Positions 17,401 through 23,461 of a stretch of DNA of 64,000 nucleotides are shown here, piece after piece (positions within the stretch are counted from its first letter, which is position 1; the number at the start of each line of letters is the position of its first letter). Position numbers and translations under genes: made by a program. The stretch comes from Cellvibrio sp. PSBB023 (GTDB lineage Bacteria > Pseudomonadota > Gammaproteobacteria > Pseudomonadales > Cellvibrionaceae), in the NCBI RefSeq assembly GCF_002007605.1, contig NZ_CP019799.1, forward strand, positions 620,001 to 684,000, read 5' to 3'. The notes under the pieces were generated by a model. That model made no database searches and was not told the DNA's origin. It was given only the letters and a program-made list of their open reading frames with translations.

Positions 17401-19508
17401 TGTTGCTGTTGCCTCCGGGGCGTCATGAGGTGACCTGGAAGGCCACTAACGCGGCGGATGTGAGCGGTACTGCTACCCAAGTGGTATCTATTAATCCGCT
17501 TGTATCGCTGAGTAAATCGCAAGTGACTGTGCGTGGTAATGATGTGTCCTTCCGGGTGCTACTCAATGGCCGTGCACCGGTATATCCACTGAATATCCCT
17601 TATGTGATCGATTCCAGCACTACGGCAACGTCAGCAGAACACAATCTGTTGAGCGGTATTGCCAGCTTTACCCAGGAAGGGCAGATGGAAGTGGTTGTCC
17701 CTGTTTCCCTCGCCGATGTAAGTGGGTTTAGTGATAGCCAGTTGGTGATTGCCTTGGGTGAGGGTATTAACGCTGGAGCAACTAACCGTCATGTGATTGA
17801 AATCAAGAGTGGCAATGTGCCTCCGGTGGTGAAACTGTCCATTATTCAGGGTGGCATTAATACCAGTCTGATCACTGTAAACGGTGGTCCGGTCACTATT
17901 ACGGCAACAGTATTTGATGCAAATAAAGCTGACACCCATAGCTTCGACTGGTCCGCAACAAACGGCTTGGCTGATACTGATGGCAACCCTGTGGATGCTG
18001 TACGGGTCATTGATCCAACCGGGCTCAGTGGCACTCGTCAGGTAAATGTCACCGTGGCCGACTCAGCTGGTGCCAGCGTGTTGGCGTCTGTCTACTTCCG
18101 TGTAGTAACCAGCTTGCCGGTGTTGCCGCCGGATACCGACACTGATGGCGATGGGCTTGATGATCTGTTGGAAGGTACAGGCGATGCTGACGATAACGGT
18201 ATCCCCGACTATCTGGACAATATGCCCTCCAGCAATATCCTGCCGCAGCAGGGCAACACGACCAATGCCTTCCTGGTCGAATGCGACCCCGGTGTGCGCT
18301 GTGGTTTGGGCTTGTTTGCACGCAGCAGTACCTCTGGTGGAGTACAAGTGCTGGATGATGAGTTGGCCGCGCTGGATGGCATAAGTGCTGATCCGACCTT
18401 TAAACCTGTTGGTGGCATTTTTGACTTTGTGGTTCGTGACTTGCCGGCAGTAGGGCAATCGGTACGTATTGCCATACCACAGCGCACAGCTATCCCTGCC
18501 AATGCGGTTTATCGTAAATACAACAATGGCCGCTGGGAGAGTTTTGTTGTGGATGCCGACAATGCGCTCCATTCTGCACCAGGCAACCCGGGTTACTGCC
18601 CACCACCGGGTAATTCTGAATGGCGAGTTGGTTTAATTGAAGGTTACTTGTGTGTGCAATTGACCATCAAAGACGGTGGCCCGAATGATGATGACGGTCT
18701 GGAAAATGGTGCTGTGGTCGACCCGGGTGCAGTCAGTGTCGCACTGCCGGTTGACCCTGAGCCACCAACCCCTGAACCACCAAAACCGGATGTCAGCCTC
18801 AAATCCAAAGGGGGCGGTGCGGTAGATGGTGTCTGGATCTTGTTAATAGGAAGCCTGCTGATGATGAAATGGATAGGTGCAAGACAACGCAAAAGCCTGC
18901 TCGCCGCCGCGCTGCTGGTGACCTCGGTCTCCAGCCAGGCACTGACCGATGGCAAAGCCTTTGTGCGAGTAGATGTCTACAAAGTTGAAGGTGGCACCCA
19001 TGAAGCCGCCTTCAGCCAAACACTGGCCGCCGCCGGTCATGACTTCACGGTAGATCGTTACGATGTGGATCGTCGCGGCTACCAAATCGCCCTGGGTTAC
19101 CAATGGCACAACTACACCTACACCGAACTGGGTTTTTTGGAGTTGGGTGATGTGAATGTCGATATGACCCTGGATGGCGACACTGATCTGGTCGCCTTCA
19201 AGCGCGACTTTGCCGATGCCTATCCGGTGAGTGCAAGCGGTTGGACGGCGGTGCAGGGATTAACCCTGTTCAGCGAGCGTCCAATTAATCTGTCGTTGGA
19301 AGCGGGCGCTTATTTCTGGCAGGACGACCGTAAAACCAACCAGGCCCAAATCACCTTGCAAAGTGACAGTGGTGTAGCGCCATTAGCGGGTGTGCGTATG
19401 GATTGGTTACTGACCAAGTCTATCTCGATGGGATTTAATGCACGGCGAATTTATCTGGGCGATCAGGTGGTTGATTTGTATTCGCTGTCTGGTCGTTATC
19501 GATTTTAA
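11442..19508 (+). CDS. Giant exported adhesin-like protein with C-terminal outer-membrane barrel
   Basis: A 2688-aa exported protein, probably a surface adhesin; the ligand is unknown. Order: signal peptide 1-26 (ending VQSA), FnIII-like domain to about 140, a beta-rich Asn-containing domain to about 290, a cadherin/tandem-95-like domain, autotransporter-associated beta-strand repeats about 530-1160 (GALSKSGAGTLALSS; TLSPGNSPGIFTVNG), further cadherin-like domains to about 1640, three He_PIG Ig-like domains about 1641-1910, a Ca-binding DTDTDGDGLDDLLEGTGDAD stretch near 2232, a choice-of-anchor U domain about 2315-2433, a GGG-hydrophobic-RQRK segment from 2456, a second signal-like segment ending VSSQA, and a beta-barrel of about 190 aa ending RYRF. 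Its C-terminal 260 codons are almost identical to those of the gene ending at 30057. A terminator follows. Domain limits are approximate. Confidence 0.88.
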   Translation: MSNKLLMGLSSLLLPLGLYGMPVQSAVPIFENSTPSVSNTTTASFQITADINEAGAVYYVVVANNSGVPTAAQVKNGKDSSGADAIKSGSQTITNGSFAHTFNVTGLSEATTYDVYMVAQDDEGTPNVSAVTAKVSATTLSNNSAVSFACDAVNTQFGTQQTIAPDHNMVYPSTSTNVQPGRFLNEYFYSNFAAGETINIVASSGGNGSNGNDASLYLYDTDFTNSLFEASNNTGVNFNKNVSHTFTQADVDNNLNSLNAYVDVINTNNLGLTLTLQITCSAGVTNAAPVISNLNSDSVAWPGVGNTVTLDAGGDATVADTELDAANWNGASLTVQRNAGGTNTPVNSDLFSFNSSGYTLSGGNLQTGATTFGTFTNINGVLTISFNANATNTLVRDVMRGIQYRNDTPAGDATIRFALSDGTTSTTADVAVTTDYVYVTNTTDTAVIDLTNGVSFSEAVAIAAADVTGSQTLILSSAFTGSMSLAGNLAITESLAIDGNSTSGLVIAGSTITLSGGTTLHLTNASGTLTIGSTVAGSGALSKSGAGTLALSSTTNNSGWSGALSVLGGTLSVSGSTTPTFFPTGSLTLNGGTLLMTVVGTPGTTLTVPNSLVLGASGGTIAVGGGSGLNIANFSGVISGSGNLTKSSAAILQLSGTNTYTGTTNLSAGTLRVSGDANLGAGNVTLASGVTLDVTGGTTIDNSIALSGDATINNSGSLTLSGVVSGANTLIKSGSGTLTLSGTNSYSGTTVNAGTLSVAGDANLGSGVITLNRGTLAVTSAATIDNVIALTDDGTFDLAATTSFTGQLSGEYRLAKYGVGDLIVANSNNTNMTGEIAVFEANLLVADGSYMPSTVVLRGGNLIFTDATTVSSVVAVQADAFISNSNNVTLNNVIELGDSNHTLTKAGAGRLTLASTANSQFMAGKLVVEEGVLSVSDDRHLNAGDTTINGGTLAITATGIYDNNIVIGASNAVIDVSNSVTATLSGGITGVGGLGKTGAGSLRLAGAGSFTGATNVSGGTLVVNDALSSTSLVTVASGATLTGSGSVTNLLVNSGGTLSPGNSPGIFTVNGNLQMNSGSTLAVEINGTTAGTQYDQISVNGAVNVSGATLSATHGYTAGQGDSYTIIVNDAADAITGTFSGLAEGATTTAGGNGTVLSASYTGGTGNDFTLAAPLNAAPVIANLNGDSVSFIEDSDLILLDAGSDATVTDSDSLDFDGGNVTVAIVANRVSSEDVLSIQNQGTAGGQIGTSGLNITYGGTLIGTRTANGGTDINNLVITLNSAATPAIVQALVRSLTYTNTNTTTPDTSVRTVRVTVNDGDGGTSSNADIAVAVVATNDAPTLTATGATPTFTEGGAAVGLFSGTSVSTVESGQLITMLTVTVTNVTEGSDEVIYFDGSDIPLVNGFAGTSLIHGVDISVAVTGSTATLTLVRTGGLSSAQTLVDGMTYANRSTTPTLANRVVTITSVRDDGGTANGGVDTSSPNVSATVTISAVNSAPVVTTSTGVTAFTEGNNVASTPVVIDGDITVSDLDNATLASATVSLTANFQAAEDVLAFTNDGSTMGNISASFDNSTGVLTLTSTGATATLAEWELALATVTYTNSSETPSEATREISFVVNDGVDASVVSTKSISVTAVNDIPVISGIPALSINQGVAYSFTPSVSDTDSVVFLFSIANQPAWATFDPITGTLSGTPTNANVGTTAGIVITVSDGTTSTSLPAFSLTVVNVNDVPTISSTPVTTATQDVAYSYTFAAADGDAGDVLTLSAVTIPSWLSFNPATGVLTGTPTNADVGSHTVTLRATDADGLFIEQTFTLTVDNVNDVPVISGTPATSVDQDVAYSFTPTATDADVGDTLTFSITNQPSWASFNPATGALTGTPTGADVGVTDGIVISVSDGTLSASLPAFTLEVVANIDPLQPVVTAPDDITINATGLYTPVSLRQLLSLNPAATQEQVEAILNSMASDGVSGNTCCTTNPEGLNANNVLLLPPGRHEVTWKATNAADVSGTATQVVSINPLVSLSKSQVTVRGNDVSFRVLLNGRAPVYPLNIPYVIDSSTTATSAEHNLLSGIASFTQEGQMEVVVPVSLADVSGFSDSQLVIALGEGINAGATNRHVIEIKSGNVPPVVKLSIIQGGINTSLITVNGGPVTITATVFDANKADTHSFDWSATNGLADTDGNPVDAVRVIDPTGLSGTRQVNVTVADSAGASVLASVYFRVVTSLPVLPPDTDTDGDGLDDLLEGTGDADDNGIPDYLDNMPSSNILPQQGNTTNAFLVECDPGVRCGLGLFARSSTSGGVQVLDDELAALDGISADPTFKPVGGIFDFVVRDLPAVGQSVRIAIPQRTAIPANAVYRKYNNGRWESFVVDADNALHSAPGNPGYCPPPGNSEWRVGLIEGYLCVQLTIKDGGPNDDDGLENGAVVDPGAVSVALPVDPEPPTPEPPKPDVSLKSKGGGAVDGVWILLIGSLLMMKWIGARQRKSLLAAALLVTSVSSQALTDGKAFVRVDVYKVEGGTHEAAFSQTLAAAGHDFTVDRYDVDRRGYQIALGYQWHNYTYTELGFLELGDVNVDMTLDGDTDLVAFKRDFADAYPVSASGWTAVQGLTLFSERPINLSLEAGAYFWQDDRKTNQAQITLQSDSGVAPLAGVRMDWLLTKSISMGFNARRIYLGDQVVDLYSLSGRYRF
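18717..19508 (+). repeat. Long direct repeat, copy 1 (C-terminal anchor and barrel)
   Basis: About 790 bp are aligned without gaps to 29266-30057 (constant offset 10,549) with only about a dozen mismatches by eye. Similarity stops at the stop codon on the right and drops sharply to the left. This suggests recent duplication or gene conversion between the two giant genes. Confidence 0.9.
18861..19508 (+). other. Possible internal start giving a free outer-membrane barrel protein, copy 1
   Basis: Inside the giant gene and in the same frame, AGGAAG (18848-18853) lies 7 nt before ATGATG. Translation from here gives about 215 aa starting MMKWIGARQRKSLL, which reads as a complete signal peptide with a basic n-region, a hydrophobic core and the cleavage site VSSQA, followed by the barrel ending in Phe. 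It could be an internal start, a leftover from a gene fusion, or a re-export signal within one polyprotein. Sequence alone does not decide. Confidence 0.45.
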
Positions 19509-19528
19509 CGAGTAAGCTTGCGGCTATT

Positions 19529-19567
19529 AAAAAGAGGGAAAGGTGTTTGGCATCTTTCCCTTTTTTA
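19529..19567 (+). terminator. Terminator after the first giant gene
   Basis: AGGGAAAG / CTTTCCCT gives an 8-bp stem extended by A-T pairs and followed by a T-run, about 20 bp past the stop codon. Confidence 0.8.
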
Positions 19568-19733
19568 TGATGCCTAAGTAATGTCGTTTAATATCTTGTT
19601 GCGTAATATGCTGTTATTGCAATTGGCCGCACTATAGCTACTATTCAACTCTATAGATGTGTGTCAGCTAAGATATAGTTACTTTAGTCTGATGTGTGAA
19701 AGGGATCGTCATTCAATAACCAAGAGACTGTGA

Positions 19734-20375
19734 ATGGAAAATCCTGATATTACTGTTGCCCCTCCGATTATTTCATCGCCCCCCATTTCTTTTGCAAAAG
19801 TCCCTTGCCGGGTTCAGCTTACCGCTTTGCAAGCAGACGTTGAATCACTCCTGCAGAATTCACAAGTCATTAAGGCTTGGGTCGATCACGTTAATAAAAA
19901 TGATCATCGCGGTGGTTGGGATGTATTGCCTCTGCGCTGTCAGCGTCAGCATCTACAAGCACACCCCATTTTACAGGGGTTTGCTATCGCCGATGGCGAT
20001 GACTGGGAAAACTTGCCTGTATTAGCAGGGTGCCCGGCAATCGCTTCCATTTTTAATCAATTGCAATGCCCCATCAAAGCTGCACGTTTAATGCGTTTAA
20101 AAGCCGGTGCGGAAATAAAACCCCATCGCGATCACAGATTAAGTATCGAATATGGTGAGGCACGTTTGCATGTACCGATTCACACCAGCGCTGCGGTGAG
20201 TTTTTTTGTTGATGATAAAGAAATTCCTATGCGTGCGGGTGAGTTGTGGTACTTCAATGCGGACCAGGTGCATGAAGTTTACAATCGCGGCAGCGAAGAC
20301 CGAATTAATTTAGTGATTGATTGCGTCGCTAATGAATGGCTATGCGAGCAAATTCGTGTGGGGGTATGGCAGTGA
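19734..20375 (+). CDS. Aspartyl/asparaginyl beta-hydroxylase-like dioxygenase
   Basis: A 213-aa cytoplasmic protein resembling the AspH domain, a 2-oxoglutarate/Fe(II) dioxygenase that hydroxylates Asp or Asn side chains. The iron-binding HxD is visible in KPHRDHRL and the distal His in QVHEV; WYFNADQVHEVYNRG and RINLVIDC are typical of the C-terminal half. AAGAGA lies 8 nt before the ATG. It is the first gene of a tight four-gene set: its stop overlaps the sulfotransferase start by 10 bp, and a GNAT and a tail-collar gene follow. The substrate may be the neighbouring collar or giant surface protein, or a small metabolite; context is the only hint. Confidence 0.85.
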   Translation: MENPDITVAPPIISSPPISFAKVPCRVQLTALQADVESLLQNSQVIKAWVDHVNKNDHRGGWDVLPLRCQRQHLQAHPILQGFAIADGDDWENLPVLAGCPAIASIFNQLQCPIKAARLMRLKAGAEIKPHRDHRLSIEYGEARLHVPIHTSAAVSFFVDDKEIPMRAGELWYFNADQVHEVYNRGSEDRINLVIDCVANEWLCEQIRVGVWQ

Positions 20376-21535
20376 GTGATTTGTTTTCGGCTTACTGCGA
20401 GCTGATCAGTTCACCTGCACAATTAACGCGCTGCCAGGAAGCGACGTCGGTTAGTGAACTGTTGTGCGTGATTAAACATTTGTGGCAACAAACAGCGCTG
20501 AGCGATGATCAATTAATTGCTGAATTGGCGCAATTAAATCAGCAGGTTATTAGTGGAGATAACATTCAATTGGCAGGGCATTGGTTGCCATATCGCTATC
20601 ATGCAAAAAGCCGCAGCATTCATTGGTGCTTGCCTGCCGGACATGCCACTGAGCCATTTCAGGATGAAACTATTTCCCGTTATCGACAAACTGTTTTAGT
20701 TAATCAATTCATTACACCTAAAACTGCTTTGTCGTCGCTGGATATTCAAGCGCAGGCTGTGCAATCCATAACGCCGGCAGGATTTATTTTTCACTTGTCC
20801 CGCTGTGGTTCAACGTTGCTTTCCGGTTGTTTGTCTGAATTGGAGACCACTAGCGTGTTCTCTGAATCGCCTGTATTAACCGAAATCCTACTAGATCAAA
20901 CCCTCAATGAGACAGGGCAGCAACAATATTTGCAACACCTAATCAATTTGCAAGCGAGTGTATTTCCTGCGCGGCCGAAAATTGTTATCAAATGGAATGC
21001 CTGGGATATTTTTCGTTGGAAATCGATTCGCGCAATTTACCCACAAGTGCCAGTCATTTTTTTAGTGCGTAATCCAGTGGAAATATTGGCATCGCATCAG
21101 CGTTCAGCGGGGAGACACATGAGTGGTGATCCGAGCTTGGCGGATTATCATCCGGTATTTGCACAGTGGAACGATGCGAGCAATTTATTGGATAAACAAC
21201 TACAGGTTCTGGATTGTTTGCTAAGTACAATGTACTCCGCTTGTTCTTCGCAATCGACTTTTCTGATTGATTATCAGCAATTGAATGTTCACACTATGGT
21301 GCGGGTATTTGATTTTTTAAGGATTAAATGGGAGCAACTTGTTTTTTTAAAAATACAAGAACGCATGCAGTTTCATTCTAAAAATCCAAGTCAGTTGTTT
21401 TTACCCGATACAGAAAAGAAGCAGTCGTTATTTGCGCGCCAAACACAGGAAAATATAAAGGCACATCTCGCCGTTACTTATACTCGTTTGTTAGCAATAG
21501 CTAATAATTCGAGAGGGATCGTAATTAATGTTTAG
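20366..21535 (+). CDS. Sulfotransferase-family protein
   Basis: About 389 aa. The PAPS-binding P-loop-like motif FHLSRCGSTLLSG lies at about residues 142-155, and the second conserved region VPVIFLVRNPVEILASHQRS (3'-phosphate site) at about 230-250. The first 130 residues are not assigned. The start at 20366 is chosen because GGGGG lies just upstream and the 10-bp overlap with the preceding gene implies coupled translation. The stop overlaps the GNAT start by 8 bp. An APS kinase gene that would make the donor PAPS lies about 9 kb downstream. The acceptor is unknown; protein tyrosine, glycan or small molecule are all possible. Confidence 0.82.
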   Translation: MAVSDLFSAYCELISSPAQLTRCQEATSVSELLCVIKHLWQQTALSDDQLIAELAQLNQQVISGDNIQLAGHWLPYRYHAKSRSIHWCLPAGHATEPFQDETISRYRQTVLVNQFITPKTALSSLDIQAQAVQSITPAGFIFHLSRCGSTLLSGCLSELETTSVFSESPVLTEILLDQTLNETGQQQYLQHLINLQASVFPARPKIVIKWNAWDIFRWKSIRAIYPQVPVIFLVRNPVEILASHQRSAGRHMSGDPSLADYHPVFAQWNDASNLLDKQLQVLDCLLSTMYSACSSQSTFLIDYQQLNVHTMVRVFDFLRIKWEQLVFLKIQERMQFHSKNPSQLFLPDTEKKQSLFARQTQENIKAHLAVTYTRLLAIANNSRGIVINV

Positions 21536-22010
21536 TGAAATATCTCTGCCGCTTGGGTTGGGGCTGCGTGAGCTGCAATCGCAGGATCATGCATTCACAG
21601 AAGCCTTGTTCTTTTCCACGCGCGACTATCTTTATCAACTGCCAATAACAAAAGCACAGGTGGATTTGCTGATAAAACAACAATTTATTCTTCAGCAGGC
21701 GTCTTATTCAACCTCTTTTCCTGCCGCAGAAACACTTATTGTCCAACTGTTTGCAGAGCCGATTGGGAAAGTTATTCTGAACAAAACCCCCGATAGCTTG
21801 CATATTATTGATATCGCATTTTTACCATCCATGCGTGGTAAGGGGTACGGAACAACACTATTGCGTACACTTAAAAATTTGGCAGATCAAGCCTGTAGAC
21901 CTGTCCGCCTTGCGGTCGACCAGAAAAATCCCCGGGCCAAAAAACTTTATCTAAGTCTTGGTTTTACATTATTAGAATCATCCACTACACATGACACCTT
22001 ACTGTGGTAA
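21528..22010 (+). CDS. GNAT-family N-acetyltransferase
   Basis: A 160-aa acyl-CoA-dependent acetyltransferase fold. The acetyl-CoA loop is seen in MRGKGYGTTLLRTL (about residues 103-116), preceded by the beta-4 strand LHIIDIAFLPS and followed by NPRAKKLYLSLGFTLLESS near the C-terminus. The first 60 residues are more divergent. The ATG lies inside the last codons of the sulfotransferase gene, so translation is probably coupled. A gap of 300 bp without a credible gene follows before the collar gene. The acetyl acceptor cannot be predicted. Confidence 0.85.
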   Translation: MFSEISLPLGLGLRELQSQDHAFTEALFFSTRDYLYQLPITKAQVDLLIKQQFILQQASYSTSFPAAETLIVQLFAEPIGKVILNKTPDSLHIIDIAFLPSMRGKGYGTTLLRTLKNLADQACRPVRLAVDQKNPRAKKLYLSLGFTLLESSTTHDTLLW

Positions 22011-22310
22011 GACGTGGGCGCCCCCACCATCAGGAGCCTCTGTTATGGGGTGTAATTGGATATTTGACTGAATGTTTATAAACTCAGGTGTGGGTATTTT
22101 GGGCAATAGACATAGGTGTAAAAAGCATCAACTGGTGTTTTTTTGAATATCGCCTAAGGTTGATTCATGTCTTGGTATTGCAAAGACATCATTTTTATTG
22201 GAGCTGTGCTGTTTTTGATGGGCAGGATGAGAGTCAGGCTTTATCGAAAATACAAGGAGCAACTTATGTACTTAAAAAACCATCCTAAAAACTAGTTAAG
22301 GAGAAGAACT

Positions 22311-22910
22311 ATGTCTGAGCCGTTTCTTGGTGAAATTATTATGTTTGCGGGCAACTTCGCTCCGCGTGGTTGGGCTCTTTGTAATGGACAATTATTGTCC
22401 GTCTCGCAAAATTCTGCGCTTTTTGCAATTTTAGGCACCACCTATGGTGGCAATGGGCAAACGACTTTTGCACTGCCTAACCTTCAAGGGCGTGTGCCTG
22501 TGCATCAAGGCCAAAGCCCCGGTACCAGCCAATACACCTTGGGCGAGGTAAGTGGGACTGAAAGTGTAACATTGACGATCAATGAATTGCCCGCTCATAA
22601 CCATACCGTTGCATTGAGTGGAACCGGAAATGTCAGCGTTGCACTTGGGGCTTCTTCTGCCAATGGTAATACCCCAACTCCCGGACCAACCACAGTACCA
22701 GCCAAAGTACCCAATGGGCTGGCTGCGCTCAATGCATTCAGCACGACTGCACCTGATACCACTCTTTTGCCAGTGACTACTACAACGAACGTCAATGTGA
22801 ATGGGAATACAGGCGTTGTGGGGAATAATCTGCCAGTGCCAATTGTTCAGCCTTATGTTGTGGTTAATTTTATTATCGCAACTGAAGGTATTTTCCCTTC
22901 ACGTAACTAG
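22311..22910 (+). CDS. Phage tail-collar (MdpB-like) protein
   Basis: A 199-aa protein of the tail-collar/microcystin-dependent-protein family, a fibre-like fold found in phage tails and in many bacterial chromosomes outside prophages. The start shows PFLGEIIMFAGNFAPRGWAL, then GTTYGGNGQTTFALPNLQGR, the conserved ELPAHNH, a low-complexity Thr/Pro/Asn/Val stretch, and a C-terminal QPYVVVNFIIATEGIFPSR. No signal peptide is seen. AAGGAG precedes the ATG. No other phage genes occur nearby, which argues against a prophage remnant; its neighbours are modifying enzymes and a giant surface protein. The 300 bp upstream hold no other supported feature, so a promoter is likely there. Confidence 0.88.
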   Translation: MSEPFLGEIIMFAGNFAPRGWALCNGQLLSVSQNSALFAILGTTYGGNGQTTFALPNLQGRVPVHQGQSPGTSQYTLGEVSGTESVTLTINELPAHNHTVALSGTGNVSVALGASSANGNTPTPGPTTVPAKVPNGLAALNAFSTTAPDTTLLPVTTTTNVNVNGNTGVVGNNLPVPIVQPYVVVNFIIATEGIFPSRN

Positions 22911-22947
22911 TTTTAAATAGTTGTGGGATATGGAACTCACGTCAGAC

Positions 22948-22975
22948 AGTGCGCAAAGGATGCGCACTATTTTTG
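22948..22975 (+). terminator. Terminator after the tail-collar gene
   Basis: AGTGCGCA / TGCGCACT is a perfect 8-bp stem with an AAGGA loop, followed by ATTTTTG. It ends the AspH-sulfotransferase-GNAT-collar unit about 40 bp past the collar stop. Confidence 0.75.
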
Positions 22976-23005
22976 TTGAAAACAAGTCATTAACGGGGAA
23001 GCATC

Positions 23006-23461
23006 ATGTTGCTAGCTACTTACAAAATAATTCATGTGATCAATAATCTGGTTACTGGATATCGGAGTTATGGGGTCAGATTATTTTTAGGTGGCTTGGC
23101 AATTTTGGCATCCACTGAAACATACGCCGTTGTTCCAACGGATAATAATTTTGACAGCCCGGCCAGTGCCCCTTATGAGTTCACATCTCCTGAAACAATC
23201 GATGGGGCCAGGTTCACTCTGGTAGCTCCCGCTGGTGCGAAAAGCACCATCACGGCGAATGACGTTAGCTTTTCCATTACGCCGATAGATGGCAGCAAAC
23301 CCTATGGATTCGATCTTGCCCTGATATTCAATATAGATAATTCGAATACTGTCGTGGGGGAGCCTTTGACGCGCGAATCACTTCGGCAGATGGCTCAGAG
23401 TTTCGTATTGTGTCAATGGAAATTGATACAGGAGCTGGCTTGGGAACTAGCCCAAACCTGA
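23006..23461 (+). CDS. N-terminal part of the second giant protein (frameshifted)
   Basis: Encodes the export signal and first domain of the protein continued at 23410-30057. A hydrophobic segment (LFLGGLAILASTETYA, cleavage near residue 41) follows a basic, rather long n-region. The next 75 residues (FTLVAPAGAKSTITANDVSF and so on) are beta-rich. The correct frame is lost at the G5 run 23356-23360; adding one G joins NTVVG to GAFDARITSADGSEFRI in the main frame. The residues after the run are out of frame. The upstream gap carries the collar-gene terminator. Either a sequencing error, a recent mutation or a programmed shift is possible. Confidence 0.7.
   Translation: MLLATYKIIHVINNLVTGYRSYGVRLFLGGLAILASTETYAVVPTDNNFDSPASAPYEFTSPETIDGARFTLVAPAGAKSTITANDVSFSITPIDGSKPYGFDLALIFNIDNSNTVVGEPLTRESLRQMAQSFVLCQWKLIQELAWELAQT

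Noticed and set aside
11442..19508. Classical type V autotransporter
   Set aside because: Autotransporter-type strand repeats are present, but the C-terminal barrel is only about 190 aa and follows an anchor and a signal-like segment, unlike the roughly 300-aa translocator of type Va proteins.
22088..22288. 66-codon ORF before the tail-collar gene
   Set aside because: GTG start without a ribosome site and an unusual Trp/Phe/His-rich composition; I see no support.
22311..22910. Prophage remnant around the tail-collar gene
   Set aside because: No other tail, capsid, integrase or lysis genes occur nearby; collar proteins of this type are common outside prophages.
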